IMG/VR virus record: IMGVR_UViG_3300046170_000202
Coordinates: 1-30,454 of that record
DNA length: 30,454 bases
Origin: a virus
Strand: one strand, 5' to 3'
Numbering within the stretch: the first letter of the stretch is position 1; every line of letters starts with the position of its first letter. The notes beneath the pieces are model-generated. The model saw only the letters and a program-made list of their open reading frames with translations, had not been told where the DNA came from and made no database searches. The translations under genes were made by a program, and so were the position numbers. Shown piece by piece: positions 13,653 to 20,469 of this stretch.

Positions 13653-13899
13653 GGTGACATTTGAAGAGGTTGAGAAGCTTGGCCAGGTTGAGAGCTACCT
13701 AGAGGCTGAAGGCTTCCACAACATCACCTCATTTGCTGAGATTACTGAGGGCGAGAGGATGATAGTAATGATCGCTTCAGATACTCCTAAAGAAATTAAC
13801 GTCTTCGGCATTTGCTGGAGCGCGGATCATTTTCAGAAACTCACTGTTAGCGATATTCGCAACTATTTTATGACCGCATATGGCGACGAACAAGACTAG
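13645..13899 (+). CDS. Small unknown protein between the terminase genes
   Basis: This 84-residue acidic protein starts MSEVTFEEVEKLGQVESYLE and ends VSDIRNYFMTAYGDEQD. A GGAGGAG ribosome site lies just upstream. It overlaps terS by eight bases and terL by twenty, so it is part of the packaging operon. The middle (GERMIVMIASDTPKEINVFG) looks like a small beta-rich fold. No family is recognised; a packaging accessory role is only inferred. Confidence 0.55.
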   Translation: MSEVTFEEVEKLGQVESYLEAEGFHNITSFAEITEGERMIVMIASDTPKEINVFGICWSADHFQKLTVSDIRNYFMTAYGDEQD

Positions 13900-15184
13900 A
13901 CTAACGCTGAAGCCTCGGAACTGGGTTAGACCATACCTACAACGGACAGAGGACAGGGCCTGCTTAGTGGTGCATCGAAGGGGCGGCAAGAGCTTCGGAT
14001 GTCTGCAGGATCTAATCCTTAAATGCCACACCCATACGCGCAAAGGGTTGAAATCATCGCCTTTGCGCTACGGATACTTTGCTCCCACACAAGCGCAGGC
14101 CAAAAAGATTGCTTGGAGCTACCTCAAGACCTTCACTCATCAGATACCTGGTGTGATCAAGAACGAGTCGGAGCTATGGATTCGATTCCAGAACGGGGCA
14201 GAGATCGGGCTGTATTCCGGTGAGAACTACGAGCGAGCAAGGGGACTCTACTTTGATGGTGTAGTATTGGACGAATATGCCGACATTCCACCAGATGCGT
14301 GGGAGTCAGTCATAGAACCGTGTCTTTTAGACTACAAAGGTTGGGCCACGTTTGTTGGGACGCCCAAGGGTAAGAATGCCTTCTGGAGAGTCTACCAGCA
14401 CTCGCTCAAAGACCCTGAGTGGTTCTCCCTCTGTCTAAAAGCATCTGAAAGCGGTCTTATCCCGCCTGATCAGCTAGATAGGATGAAAGCTACAAGAGAG
14501 AGCAACGTGTTTGAGCGGGAGTTTGAATGCTCGTTTTCATCTGATATACCTGGCACGATTTACGCCAAAGAGGTAGAAGATGCGCTGAGGCTAGGTCATG
14601 TTTGCGACTTTGAGCCTAATCGTGGTCCGGTATGGACGACTTGGGACATCGGATCGCCACAGAACACTGCTGTCATCTATTGGCAGATTGATGGGATGAG
14701 GAGAACGGTCATTGACTGCGACATATCAGCCGGCATGACGCTAGAGGATCGTGTAGGTCATATGCAGGCCAAAGGATTTAGCTATGGCGGTCACTTACTT
14801 CCACATGACTCGGCAGCTAGACAGCCTAATGGACTGACATTTGCAGAGGAGTTACGGAAGGCTGGCCTGTCAAACGTGCAGACAATTCCTAGAACGCATG
14901 ACAAGGAACTGCGGATTAACGCGACCAAGAAGGCATTTCCGAATATTTGGTTTAGAGATAAGCCAACTACGCATCTCAGGGACGCTTTAAGCCAGTTTCA
15001 TTACAAGGAAGCTACCGATGGAACGGGATGGATCACAAACAAGATCTCTCACGGTTGGGAGTCTCACCCATCTGACGCATTCTCAATGCTAGCAGAGGCA
15101 GAGCTGCACGATATGCTGACAGATCAACAGTCACACGCTAAGCGCCGGCGTAGGCCACGCATCAATGCAGGATCTGGATACTAA
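13880..15184 (+). CDS. terL: Terminase large subunit
   Basis: The large terminase drives DNA into the prohead and cuts it. Its 434 residues show the ATPase half, with a Walker A-type loop VVHRRGGKS (residues 30-38), Walker B VVLDEYAD with Asp131-Glu132 and a following VGTPKGKN coupling motif. The nuclease half has Asp256 in TTWDIGSPQN, HDSAARQ, and Asp399 in HPSDAFSM, matching the RNase H-like terminase nuclease. The length is slightly short for the family but all catalytic motifs are present. The gene ends before a strong promoter-like site. Confidence 0.93.
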   Translation: MATNKTRLTLKPRNWVRPYLQRTEDRACLVVHRRGGKSFGCLQDLILKCHTHTRKGLKSSPLRYGYFAPTQAQAKKIAWSYLKTFTHQIPGVIKNESELWIRFQNGAEIGLYSGENYERARGLYFDGVVLDEYADIPPDAWESVIEPCLLDYKGWATFVGTPKGKNAFWRVYQHSLKDPEWFSLCLKASESGLIPPDQLDRMKATRESNVFEREFECSFSSDIPGTIYAKEVEDALRLGHVCDFEPNRGPVWTTWDIGSPQNTAVIYWQIDGMRRTVIDCDISAGMTLEDRVGHMQAKGFSYGGHLLPHDSAARQPNGLTFAEELRKAGLSNVQTIPRTHDKELRINATKKAFPNIWFRDKPTTHLRDALSQFHYKEATDGTGWITNKISHGWESHPSDAFSMLAEAELHDMLTDQQSHAKRRRRPRINAGSGY

Positions 15185-15213
15185 AGTGTCGCTTGCTTGA
15201 TATTTAAAGATAG

Positions 15214-15242
15214 TTGACATATTTACGCAAAAAGCGTAATAA
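15214..15242 (+). promoter_or_regulatory. Strong sigma70-type promoter with a palindrome in its spacer
   Basis: TTGACA (15214-15219), exactly 17 bases, then TAATAA (15237-15242). The spacer holds the inverted repeat TTACGC-AAAAA-GCGTAA (15223-15239), which overlaps the -10 and may be an operator. It lies in the only gap between terL and the portal operon, seven bases before the next ATG. A nearly identical copy of the -35 and left arm (17 of 18 bases) lies at 15555-15572 inside the portal gene. Confidence 0.75.
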
Positions 15243-15248
15243 GCGCGT

Positions 15249-15446
15249 ATGGGATTCCTTAGTCCAAAGCCTCCGCCTCCCCCGCCGCCCCCAGCATCAC
15301 CAGACGTTGGCCGCACTGAAGCAAAGAAGATTGCCAAGCGTAAGCGGAAACGCAGCATGAGTGAGTCTAGCTATGCTCAGTCAACTAGAGGCGGAGCCGT
15401 TAATCCAAATTACTCGACGGGTAGTAAGACAGCACAGGGTCAATGA
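15249..15446 (+). CDS. Small proline-rich protein upstream of portal
   Basis: This 65-residue protein starts MGFLSPKPPPPPPPPASPDV, has a basic block (KKIAKRKRKRSMSES) and ends GGAVNPNYSTGSKTAQGQ. Small Pro-rich proteins of this type are often encoded just before the portal in podovirus-like genomes; their role is unknown, possibly in head assembly. The start lies a few bases after the promoter -10, so the transcript may be leaderless or the true RNA start upstream. It overlaps the portal ATG by four bases. Confidence 0.6.
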   Translation: MGFLSPKPPPPPPPPASPDVGRTEAKKIAKRKRKRSMSESSYAQSTRGGAVNPNYSTGSKTAQGQ

Positions 15447-17089
15447 TTGACGAGAACGTAGATACTATTCTCAGGAAGGCTGATTCGCTTGAGAGTGAGC
15501 TTAATGCCTTTAAGTCTCACTGGGATCTGACTGCGAAGTATTTTAAGCCTCAGCTTGATATATTTACGCAAACTCCCCAGTCGCCTGACGTTACCGGATT
15601 CTCTGGCTTGTATGACACTACCGGCATTGAGAGTCTAGATACCTACTCTAACGGCATGATTGCCGAGGTATTCTCGTCAAATGAGAAATGGATGATCTAC
15701 ACGCCCCAAGATGACCACGAGGTCGATGATGCGGGCCGGAAATGGTATAACAAATGTTCTGAGCTAGCTTTAACCGCTCTTGGTCGCAGTAACTTCTACC
15801 AGTCAATCAAGCCGGTCGTCACCGATATGGGATGCGGTGGCACTGGATCATTGTATGTTGAGCGAGGAAATAAGAAGCTACTCAAGTTTTGTTATGACCG
15901 TCTAGGCACATTTGCCATTGAGAAGGATGGCGAGGGAGACATTCGGACCGAATACCGGTGGCTGACTATGACTGCCTCGGAAATGGCAGATAAGTTTGGC
16001 GAGGACAATCTAGGTAAGAAGGCCAAGGCGTCATTAAATGACATGAAGAAGGGTGGTGAGAAAACTCATTTCACCGTGATCCATGCTTGCTTTCCTCGCA
16101 ACAAGAACGGGATCGAAGCCAAGAACAAGCCATTCGCCAGCATCTACGTCTGCAAAGAAGACAGAATGATTTTAGAGGAAGGTGGATATGATTACTATCC
16201 ATTCGCCTCACCAAGAGCTGAGATCTGGAACGACTACAATTACGGTCTAGCGCCAGCATCCAAGGCTCTACCAGCAATGAGAGAGCTAAACAAGCTCCGT
16301 AGAGATGTCCACGAGGGCGTAGCTCTCCAGGTCAAACCACCTTGGCTAGTGCCATCAGACTCAGTAGATGAGATCTCAACACGGCCTAATGGCGTGACAG
16401 TCTTTGATGAGCGCAACGGGATGAAGCCCGAGCAGATGAGGCTCTACAACGACATTAACGCCGGCATGGTATTGATGGAGAACGTGACAGAGCAGGTCCG
16501 TGGGTTCTTCCACGCCGCTCTATTTGAGGCTGTAGCTCAGAAGGACAAGCAGATGACAGCCAGAGAGGTTGCCAGTATTGAAAACGCTGCTCTTCGTCGC
16601 TTCCTGCCTAACTTCAACCAGATCACTACAGAGCTAACACCAATCTTTCAGAACGTGTTCCTGCTTCTGTTTAATGAAGGAGTGTTCCCAGACCCACCTG
16701 AGTCTGTAAAGCTTTACCCTGATGGCCCAATGAATGCCGGTATCGTGCCGCTTCCAAAGGTTGAGTTCACCTCGCGCATTGCTCTAGCGATAAGGATGAT
16801 CGAAAACAACGCTATTGACCGCACTATTGAGCGGATTATGCCAATGATTCAGATCGCTCCAGAGCTTGCCGACAACTTTGACCTTGACCAGATGCTTAGA
16901 GATAGCGCCCGCAATGACGGTATTTCTGAGGATGTCATCAAGAATCTTCAACAGGTAATCGAACAGCGCGAGGCCCGCGCAGCAGAGATGGCTCAACAGC
17001 AGCAGATGATGATGGCTCAACAAGCTGCCAGCGCTGCCAAGGACGCCAGCCAGGTCGATCCTGAGAAGCTTCAAGGCATGATGCAATAA
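15443..17089 (+). CDS. Portal (head-tail connector) protein, T7 gp8-like
   Basis: The portal forms the ring through which DNA enters and leaves the head and on which the tail is built. At 548 residues it matches the T7 gp8-like 'head to tail connecting protein' family: SHWDLTAKYFKPQLDIF near the start, then GLYDTTGIESLDTYSNGMIA and a core with YGLAPASKALPAMRELNKLR. The clip/stem region contains PPWLVPSD and RPNGVTVFDE, and the C-terminus QQQQMMMAQQAASAAKDASQ is Gln/Ala-rich, as in related portals. It is coupled to its neighbours by overlaps at both ends. Confidence 0.88.
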   Translation: MIDENVDTILRKADSLESELNAFKSHWDLTAKYFKPQLDIFTQTPQSPDVTGFSGLYDTTGIESLDTYSNGMIAEVFSSNEKWMIYTPQDDHEVDDAGRKWYNKCSELALTALGRSNFYQSIKPVVTDMGCGGTGSLYVERGNKKLLKFCYDRLGTFAIEKDGEGDIRTEYRWLTMTASEMADKFGEDNLGKKAKASLNDMKKGGEKTHFTVIHACFPRNKNGIEAKNKPFASIYVCKEDRMILEEGGYDYYPFASPRAEIWNDYNYGLAPASKALPAMRELNKLRRDVHEGVALQVKPPWLVPSDSVDEISTRPNGVTVFDERNGMKPEQMRLYNDINAGMVLMENVTEQVRGFFHAALFEAVAQKDKQMTAREVASIENAALRRFLPNFNQITTELTPIFQNVFLLLFNEGVFPDPPESVKLYPDGPMNAGIVPLPKVEFTSRIALAIRMIENNAIDRTIERIMPMIQIAPELADNFDLDQMLRDSARNDGISEDVIKNLQQVIEQREARAAEMAQQQQMMMAQQAASAAKDASQVDPEKLQGMMQ

Positions 17090-17307
17090 TGGACAGACAT
17101 ACACATAACGGGAAGGTTGTTAAAACTCTCCTGTCTACCACAGAAGGGGACGCGCTGTTGGAATGGATGAAAGTAAAATTTCAGTTCGACCAGCCGGTGT
17201 TCAAAGCAGAAGACGACTACAACGAGACATCCGCGAAACTACGCGAAGGTGGCCGTCACGTAATCATAGAACTAGAGAACCTAAAACCAAGAAACCCAGA
17301 TGATTGA
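17089..17307 (+). CDS. Small head-region protein, unknown
   Basis: The 72 residues read MDRHTHNGKVVKTLLSTTEG, then DALLEWMKVKFQFDQPVFKA and KLREGGRHVIIELENL. The layout loosely recalls small phage proteins of the Bbp19 type found between portal and scaffold, but the match is only suggestive. It overlaps the portal stop by one base (TAATG) and the next gene by eight bases. Confidence 0.55.
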   Translation: MDRHTHNGKVVKTLLSTTEGDALLEWMKVKFQFDQPVFKAEDDYNETSAKLREGGRHVIIELENLKPRNPDD

Positions 17308-17647
17308 TCCAAGACTATTTAAACTAGTTGGCGACAAGTTCATTCGACAGACCGACATGAAAGAGATCGCCACGCTTGTAGACGGCGAGGTTACAGGTCT
17401 TCACCACAAGCAGGAGAAGTTCCGAGAGACTCTAGAAAATCTAATAGGTGACGCATCACCAGTAGAGGTTGAGGTTTCTATTAAGCAACCTAAGACAAAA
17501 CGGTCTAAAAAGGATGCTCCGGCAGAATATTTCACTAAACGCATGGGCGGGAAGTCAGCTCAGGTAGTTGAGTGGAGACGCGAGAACTGGAGCGCGAAGC
17601 AGTTCAAGGACGAATATGGCGATCTATTTACAGAAGAGAATCTATGA
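17300..17647 (+). CDS. Head-region protein, unknown
   Basis: This 115-residue protein has a charged N-terminal half (LFKLVGDKFIRQTDMKEIAT) and a basic linker (KQPKTKRSKKDAPAEYF). It ends with VVEWRRENWSAKQFKDEYGD. No family is recognised. It is coupled to both neighbours and lies directly before the scaffold, so it may be an assembly or head-decoration accessory. Confidence 0.5.
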   Translation: MIDPRLFKLVGDKFIRQTDMKEIATLVDGEVTGLHHKQEKFRETLENLIGDASPVEVEVSIKQPKTKRSKKDAPAEYFTKRMGGKSAQVVEWRRENWSAKQFKDEYGDLFTEENL

Positions 17648-18582
17648 GACAATACGAATTGATTAGAAACGAAGAAGGAGGAGATGCTGGCGGCGGTGCT
17701 GCCGTAGCTGACCCTACAGAAGAATACGGCTCAGACCCATCAACCCCGCCAACCTTTGACGCATCAGGAATGTTTGATGCAGATGGTAGGTTTCAAGAGA
17801 TTGGAGACCGGTTTAAGAACGACAGCGTCGATGCTGACTACATTAACCGCAACTTCAAAGGCAAGAGTCCATCTGACCTAGCAAAGATGCTCAAGGATAA
17901 CCAGACGGCAGCGCGAGCAAAGTCAGTCAGTTACCCAGGAGCAGACGCCACCGATGAGGATTGGAGTCGATTCCGTGAAGCTGCCGGTGTGCCAGAGAGT
18001 GCAGACCAAGTGATGCCGGAAGACTTTGAAAGCTTCCAGAACGCTACCGGATGGACTGAAGAGGTTGCAACTCCAGTAGTTGATGCTTTAATCCAGTCAG
18101 GAGCGCCAGGACCAGCAATTACTGCCGGACTAGCGGCTGTTCAAGAAGCAGCAGCAGCACAAGCCGAACAATGGCAGGCAGAGGCCCAAGAGCGACGAGA
18201 AGCCGGCAAACAGCAGCTTTTAGAAGCATTTGGAACTGAAACCGATGCTCGCGTTAACGGAGCGACTGTTGCAGCCGAAAAGCTCGGAATCCAAGCTGGA
18301 CTAAGTCAGGAGCAGATTGAAGGCGTCAAGCAGGTAGTATCTCAGATTGATAGCCCAGAGCTTACTAGGATGTTTGCTCACTTAAGCGATGCAATCTCAG
18401 AGGCTTCCTACCGAGGCCCAGGTCAGACAGCCAAGGTCGATGACTTCCGAGGACCAGCCGAAACAGCTCAGGCAATCATGGAAGATAGCCAACACCCAAT
18501 GCACGCTAAGTTCATGGCCGGCGACGATGCTGTTCACAAACACGTTGATACTTTGCTAGCAAAAGCGAGAGATATTGCTTAA
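17644..18582 (+). CDS. Scaffolding protein
   Basis: The preferred start is ATG 17644 (312 residues), which overlaps the previous stop by four bases; the longer ORF from 17572 would run through the end of the previous gene. The protein is acidic in its first half and predicted helical, with EEYGSDPSTPPTFDASGMFD, then WTEEVATPVVDALIQSG and a helical core AAQAEQWQAEAQERREAGKQ. It ends in a short basic C-terminus, as expected of T7-type scaffolds that guide capsid assembly and leave before DNA filling. A terminator follows after 40 bases. Confidence 0.8.
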   Translation: MRQYELIRNEEGGDAGGGAAVADPTEEYGSDPSTPPTFDASGMFDADGRFQEIGDRFKNDSVDADYINRNFKGKSPSDLAKMLKDNQTAARAKSVSYPGADATDEDWSRFREAAGVPESADQVMPEDFESFQNATGWTEEVATPVVDALIQSGAPGPAITAGLAAVQEAAAAQAEQWQAEAQERREAGKQQLLEAFGTETDARVNGATVAAEKLGIQAGLSQEQIEGVKQVVSQIDSPELTRMFAHLSDAISEASYRGPGQTAKVDDFRGPAETAQAIMEDSQHPMHAKFMAGDDAVHKHVDTLLAKARDIA

Positions 18583-18622
18583 CAAATTTCTAGGTGGTCT
18601 CTCTCTTCCCATCTAGCACCGA

Positions 18623-18661
18623 GCCTCCTCCTCTTAGTCATGTCAGAGGGGGAGGCTTTTT
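18623..18661 (+). terminator. Rho-independent terminator after the scaffold gene
   Basis: A 12-bp stem (GCCTCCTCCTCT 18623-18634 with AGAGGGGGAGGC 18645-18656, one G-U pair) has a 10-base loop and is followed by TTTTT (18657-18661). It ends or trims the portal-scaffold transcript ahead of the capsid gene. Confidence 0.92.
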
Positions 18662-18663
18662 GT

Positions 18664-18691
18664 TTGACTAAATTGATATTTTAGCTTAGAA
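18664..18691 (+). promoter_or_regulatory. Possible promoter for the capsid gene
   Basis: TTGACT (18664-18669), 16 bases, TTAGAA (18686-18691), just after the terminator. If used, it gives the capsid its own transcript with a long leader. The -10 is moderate, so confidence is limited. Confidence 0.4.
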
Positions 18692-18866
18692 GGCTATCCA
18701 TGACAGCTTACCTAGCTTGCTAGACCTGTCTATACAGCCCCAATTTGGCCGCCCTACATACGCCCCTCGCATGGCCTACCAGCATTAGCTGCCCCAATTT
18801 TAGAGGTTTCCGTTCACAGACAGCGGCTTTCGTGAACCAAAACAAAAACCTAAACCTTAAAATATT
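18692..18866 (+). promoter_or_regulatory. Capsid leader with repeats and hairpins
   Basis: This gene-free leader holds a 12-base inverted repeat CTAGC-TT-GCTAG (18712-18723), the direct repeat GCCCCAATTT at 18737-18746 and 18791-18800 (54 bases apart), and a GTTCAC/GTGAAC stem (18812-18817 with 18832-18837). The sequence near the ATG (AACCTTAAAATATT) has no clear Shine-Dalgarno. These could tune capsid mRNA stability or translation; only the elements are seen. Confidence 0.4.
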
Positions 18867-19787
18867 ATGCCAGTTAGTCCAACACTCGCGCTGATCGATC
18901 AGTATCAGCCTAAATTTGAAAGTCAGTGGCGTCGTCTTGCCCAGCAGGTCGATAGCCGTCTTAGCGGCGCTGTTAGCGTCAACTCCAACTGCACCGGTGA
19001 GGTAAACTACCGCGACCAGATTAAGCCTATTGACGTTTCGTCACTTGGCACTCCTAGTCAAAACCGCATTGCTGCAACCGCAATCTCTGAAATCGAAACT
19101 CAGAAGCGCGCTAACTACCCTGAGAAGTTCCAGGCTGTTAAGCACTTTGACGAGTTTGACGAGGTGTGGCTTGCAGAGCAATCGAAGCCCACATCACAGA
19201 CCTTCCTTGAGTTTAAGGCAGGATTTAACCGCAAGATGGATGATCTCATCATTGCCGCTGCTACCGGAACTGCAAAGACCGGTAACAATGGCGCTGTAAG
19301 CACTGATCTTCCAACTGGCCAAGTTATCTCTGTCGATACTGGAGGCACTGGGTCTGGAATGAACCTTGCAAAAATCCTTGATGCTAAGCAGCTCATGGAA
19401 GAAAACGAGGTATTCGGCCAAGACATTGACGGTGATGACGCTTACCTTGTGCTTAACGCCAAAGCCCTTCGCGGTCTTTATGATGAAGCTAAGATCACTT
19501 CTAGTGATTATGCCGGAGAACTCCAAGCTCTCTATAACGGAGAGATTGACCAGTTCCTTGGTTTCAACTTCATTCGTACCGAGCGCCTTGCAGTCGCTTC
19601 CAATGTTCGCACTTGCTTTGCTTTTGTGAAGTCAGGTATCGCACTTGATATTTGGCAGAATCCTAAGTTTAAGCTTAGCGAGCGTAACGACTTCAATGAT
19701 GCCGCCCAGCTTCGCGGAACTGCCGCAGCAGGAGCCACTCGCCTTGAGGAAGTCAAGGTTGTAGAGATTCCTTGCGACGAGTCCTAG
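18867..19787 (+). CDS. Major capsid protein
   Basis: This 306-residue protein occupies the position of the major capsid, following the scaffold and flanked by terminators. It starts MPVSPTLALIDQYQPKFESQ and has a helical N-terminal arm. The core includes KHFDEFDEVWLAEQSKPTSQ and TFLEFKAGFNRKMDDLIIAA, then LVLNAKALRGLYDEAKI. It ends VEIPCDES. The pattern resembles the 'Phage_capsid_2'-like HK97-fold capsid proteins of podovirus-like phages. It has no fused decoration domain. Terminators on both sides suggest a separately controlled, highly expressed gene. Family naming is by position and pattern. Confidence 0.85.
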   Translation: MPVSPTLALIDQYQPKFESQWRRLAQQVDSRLSGAVSVNSNCTGEVNYRDQIKPIDVSSLGTPSQNRIAATAISEIETQKRANYPEKFQAVKHFDEFDEVWLAEQSKPTSQTFLEFKAGFNRKMDDLIIAAATGTAKTGNNGAVSTDLPTGQVISVDTGGTGSGMNLAKILDAKQLMEENEVFGQDIDGDDAYLVLNAKALRGLYDEAKITSSDYAGELQALYNGEIDQFLGFNFIRTERLAVASNVRTCFAFVKSGIALDIWQNPKFKLSERNDFNDAAQLRGTAAAGATRLEEVKVVEIPCDES

Positions 19788-19808
19788 TCCATAGCAACCA
19801 CAACCAAG

Positions 19809-19848
19809 GGTCCGTCTGTCTTTCGGGGCGGGCGGGCCTTTCCTTTTT
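19809..19848 (+). terminator. Rho-independent terminator after the capsid gene
   Basis: A 12-bp stem with four G-U pairs (GGTCCGTCTGTC 19809-19820 with GGCGGGCGGGCC 19827-19838) is followed by TTTCCTTTTT. The T tract runs into the ATG of the next gene at 19849, so that gene has no Shine-Dalgarno and depends on read-through. Confidence 0.8.
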
Positions 19849-20469
19849 ATGAGCAAGATCATTACCGACATCGACATCGCCAACCAAGCGCTTGGCTATT
19901 TGGGAGAGCAGACAATTGCAACAATGTCTGAAAACACCAAGGAGGCACGGCAAGTCTCGCTCCACTTTGACCAGACGCTCCGTGAGATCATGGAGAAGCA
20001 TAGGTGGTCAGTAGGCCGGAAACGAACTAGAATGACGCTATTCGGCGCAACACCAGATTTCGGGTGGTCTTACGCTCACATTATCCCAGAAGACTGTCTT
20101 AGGGTCTTAGATTTGTTTGAGCTTTCAGAAGAGACGCCCACACCAAACCCAGTTCCTATTCGCAAGTTTGAAAAGGAGCCTGGGCTTATCCTTAGCAACA
20201 TTAAGCATTGCGGCCTAGTCTACATCAAAGAGGTAATCTCATCAGATCTATCACCACTTCTTGTTAAAGCTCTAGCAATCAAGCTGGCATCAAAGCTAGC
20301 AATTCCCCTCGGTGAGTCCAGACTGGCCGGCGATCTATCTAATATGGCCGACAATGCCATCAAAGACGCATGGCTGAGCGACGCAAGACAGTCACGATCA
20401 GGAGAAAACTCTGACTTCCTCCAAAGATCTGAAGAAAACCACGCCGAAAGCGGAAGATACAATGCCTGA
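19849..20469 (+). CDS. Tail tubular protein A (T7 gp11-like)
   Basis: This protein forms the upper tail ring below the portal. Its 206 residues begin MSKIITDIDIANQALGYLGE, then ATMSENTKEARQVSLHFDQT and LREIMEKHRWSVGRKRTRMT, the hallmark helical pattern of T7 gp11 and gatekeeper-like proteins. Later AHIIPEDCLRVLDLFEL and KALAIKLASKLAIPL fit the same fold. The length is close to T7 gp11 (about 196). ATG 19849 directly follows a terminator T tract without a ribosome site, which is unusual. Its stop overlaps the next ATG. Confidence 0.85.
   Translation: MSKIITDIDIANQALGYLGEQTIATMSENTKEARQVSLHFDQTLREIMEKHRWSVGRKRTRMTLFGATPDFGWSYAHIIPEDCLRVLDLFELSEETPTPNPVPIRKFEKEPGLILSNIKHCGLVYIKEVISSDLSPLLVKALAIKLASKLAIPLGESRLAGDLSNMADNAIKDAWLSDARQSRSGENSDFLQRSEENHAESGRYNA

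Noticed and set aside
15131-15358. Minus-strand ORF with a poly-glycine run
   Set aside because: The glycine run is the complement of the proline codons of the small Pro-rich gene.
19030-19299. 89-codon + strand ORF in another frame inside the capsid gene
   Set aside because: Ser/Leu-rich shadow of the capsid frame with no motif; unlike the methyltransferase case it matches nothing I know.
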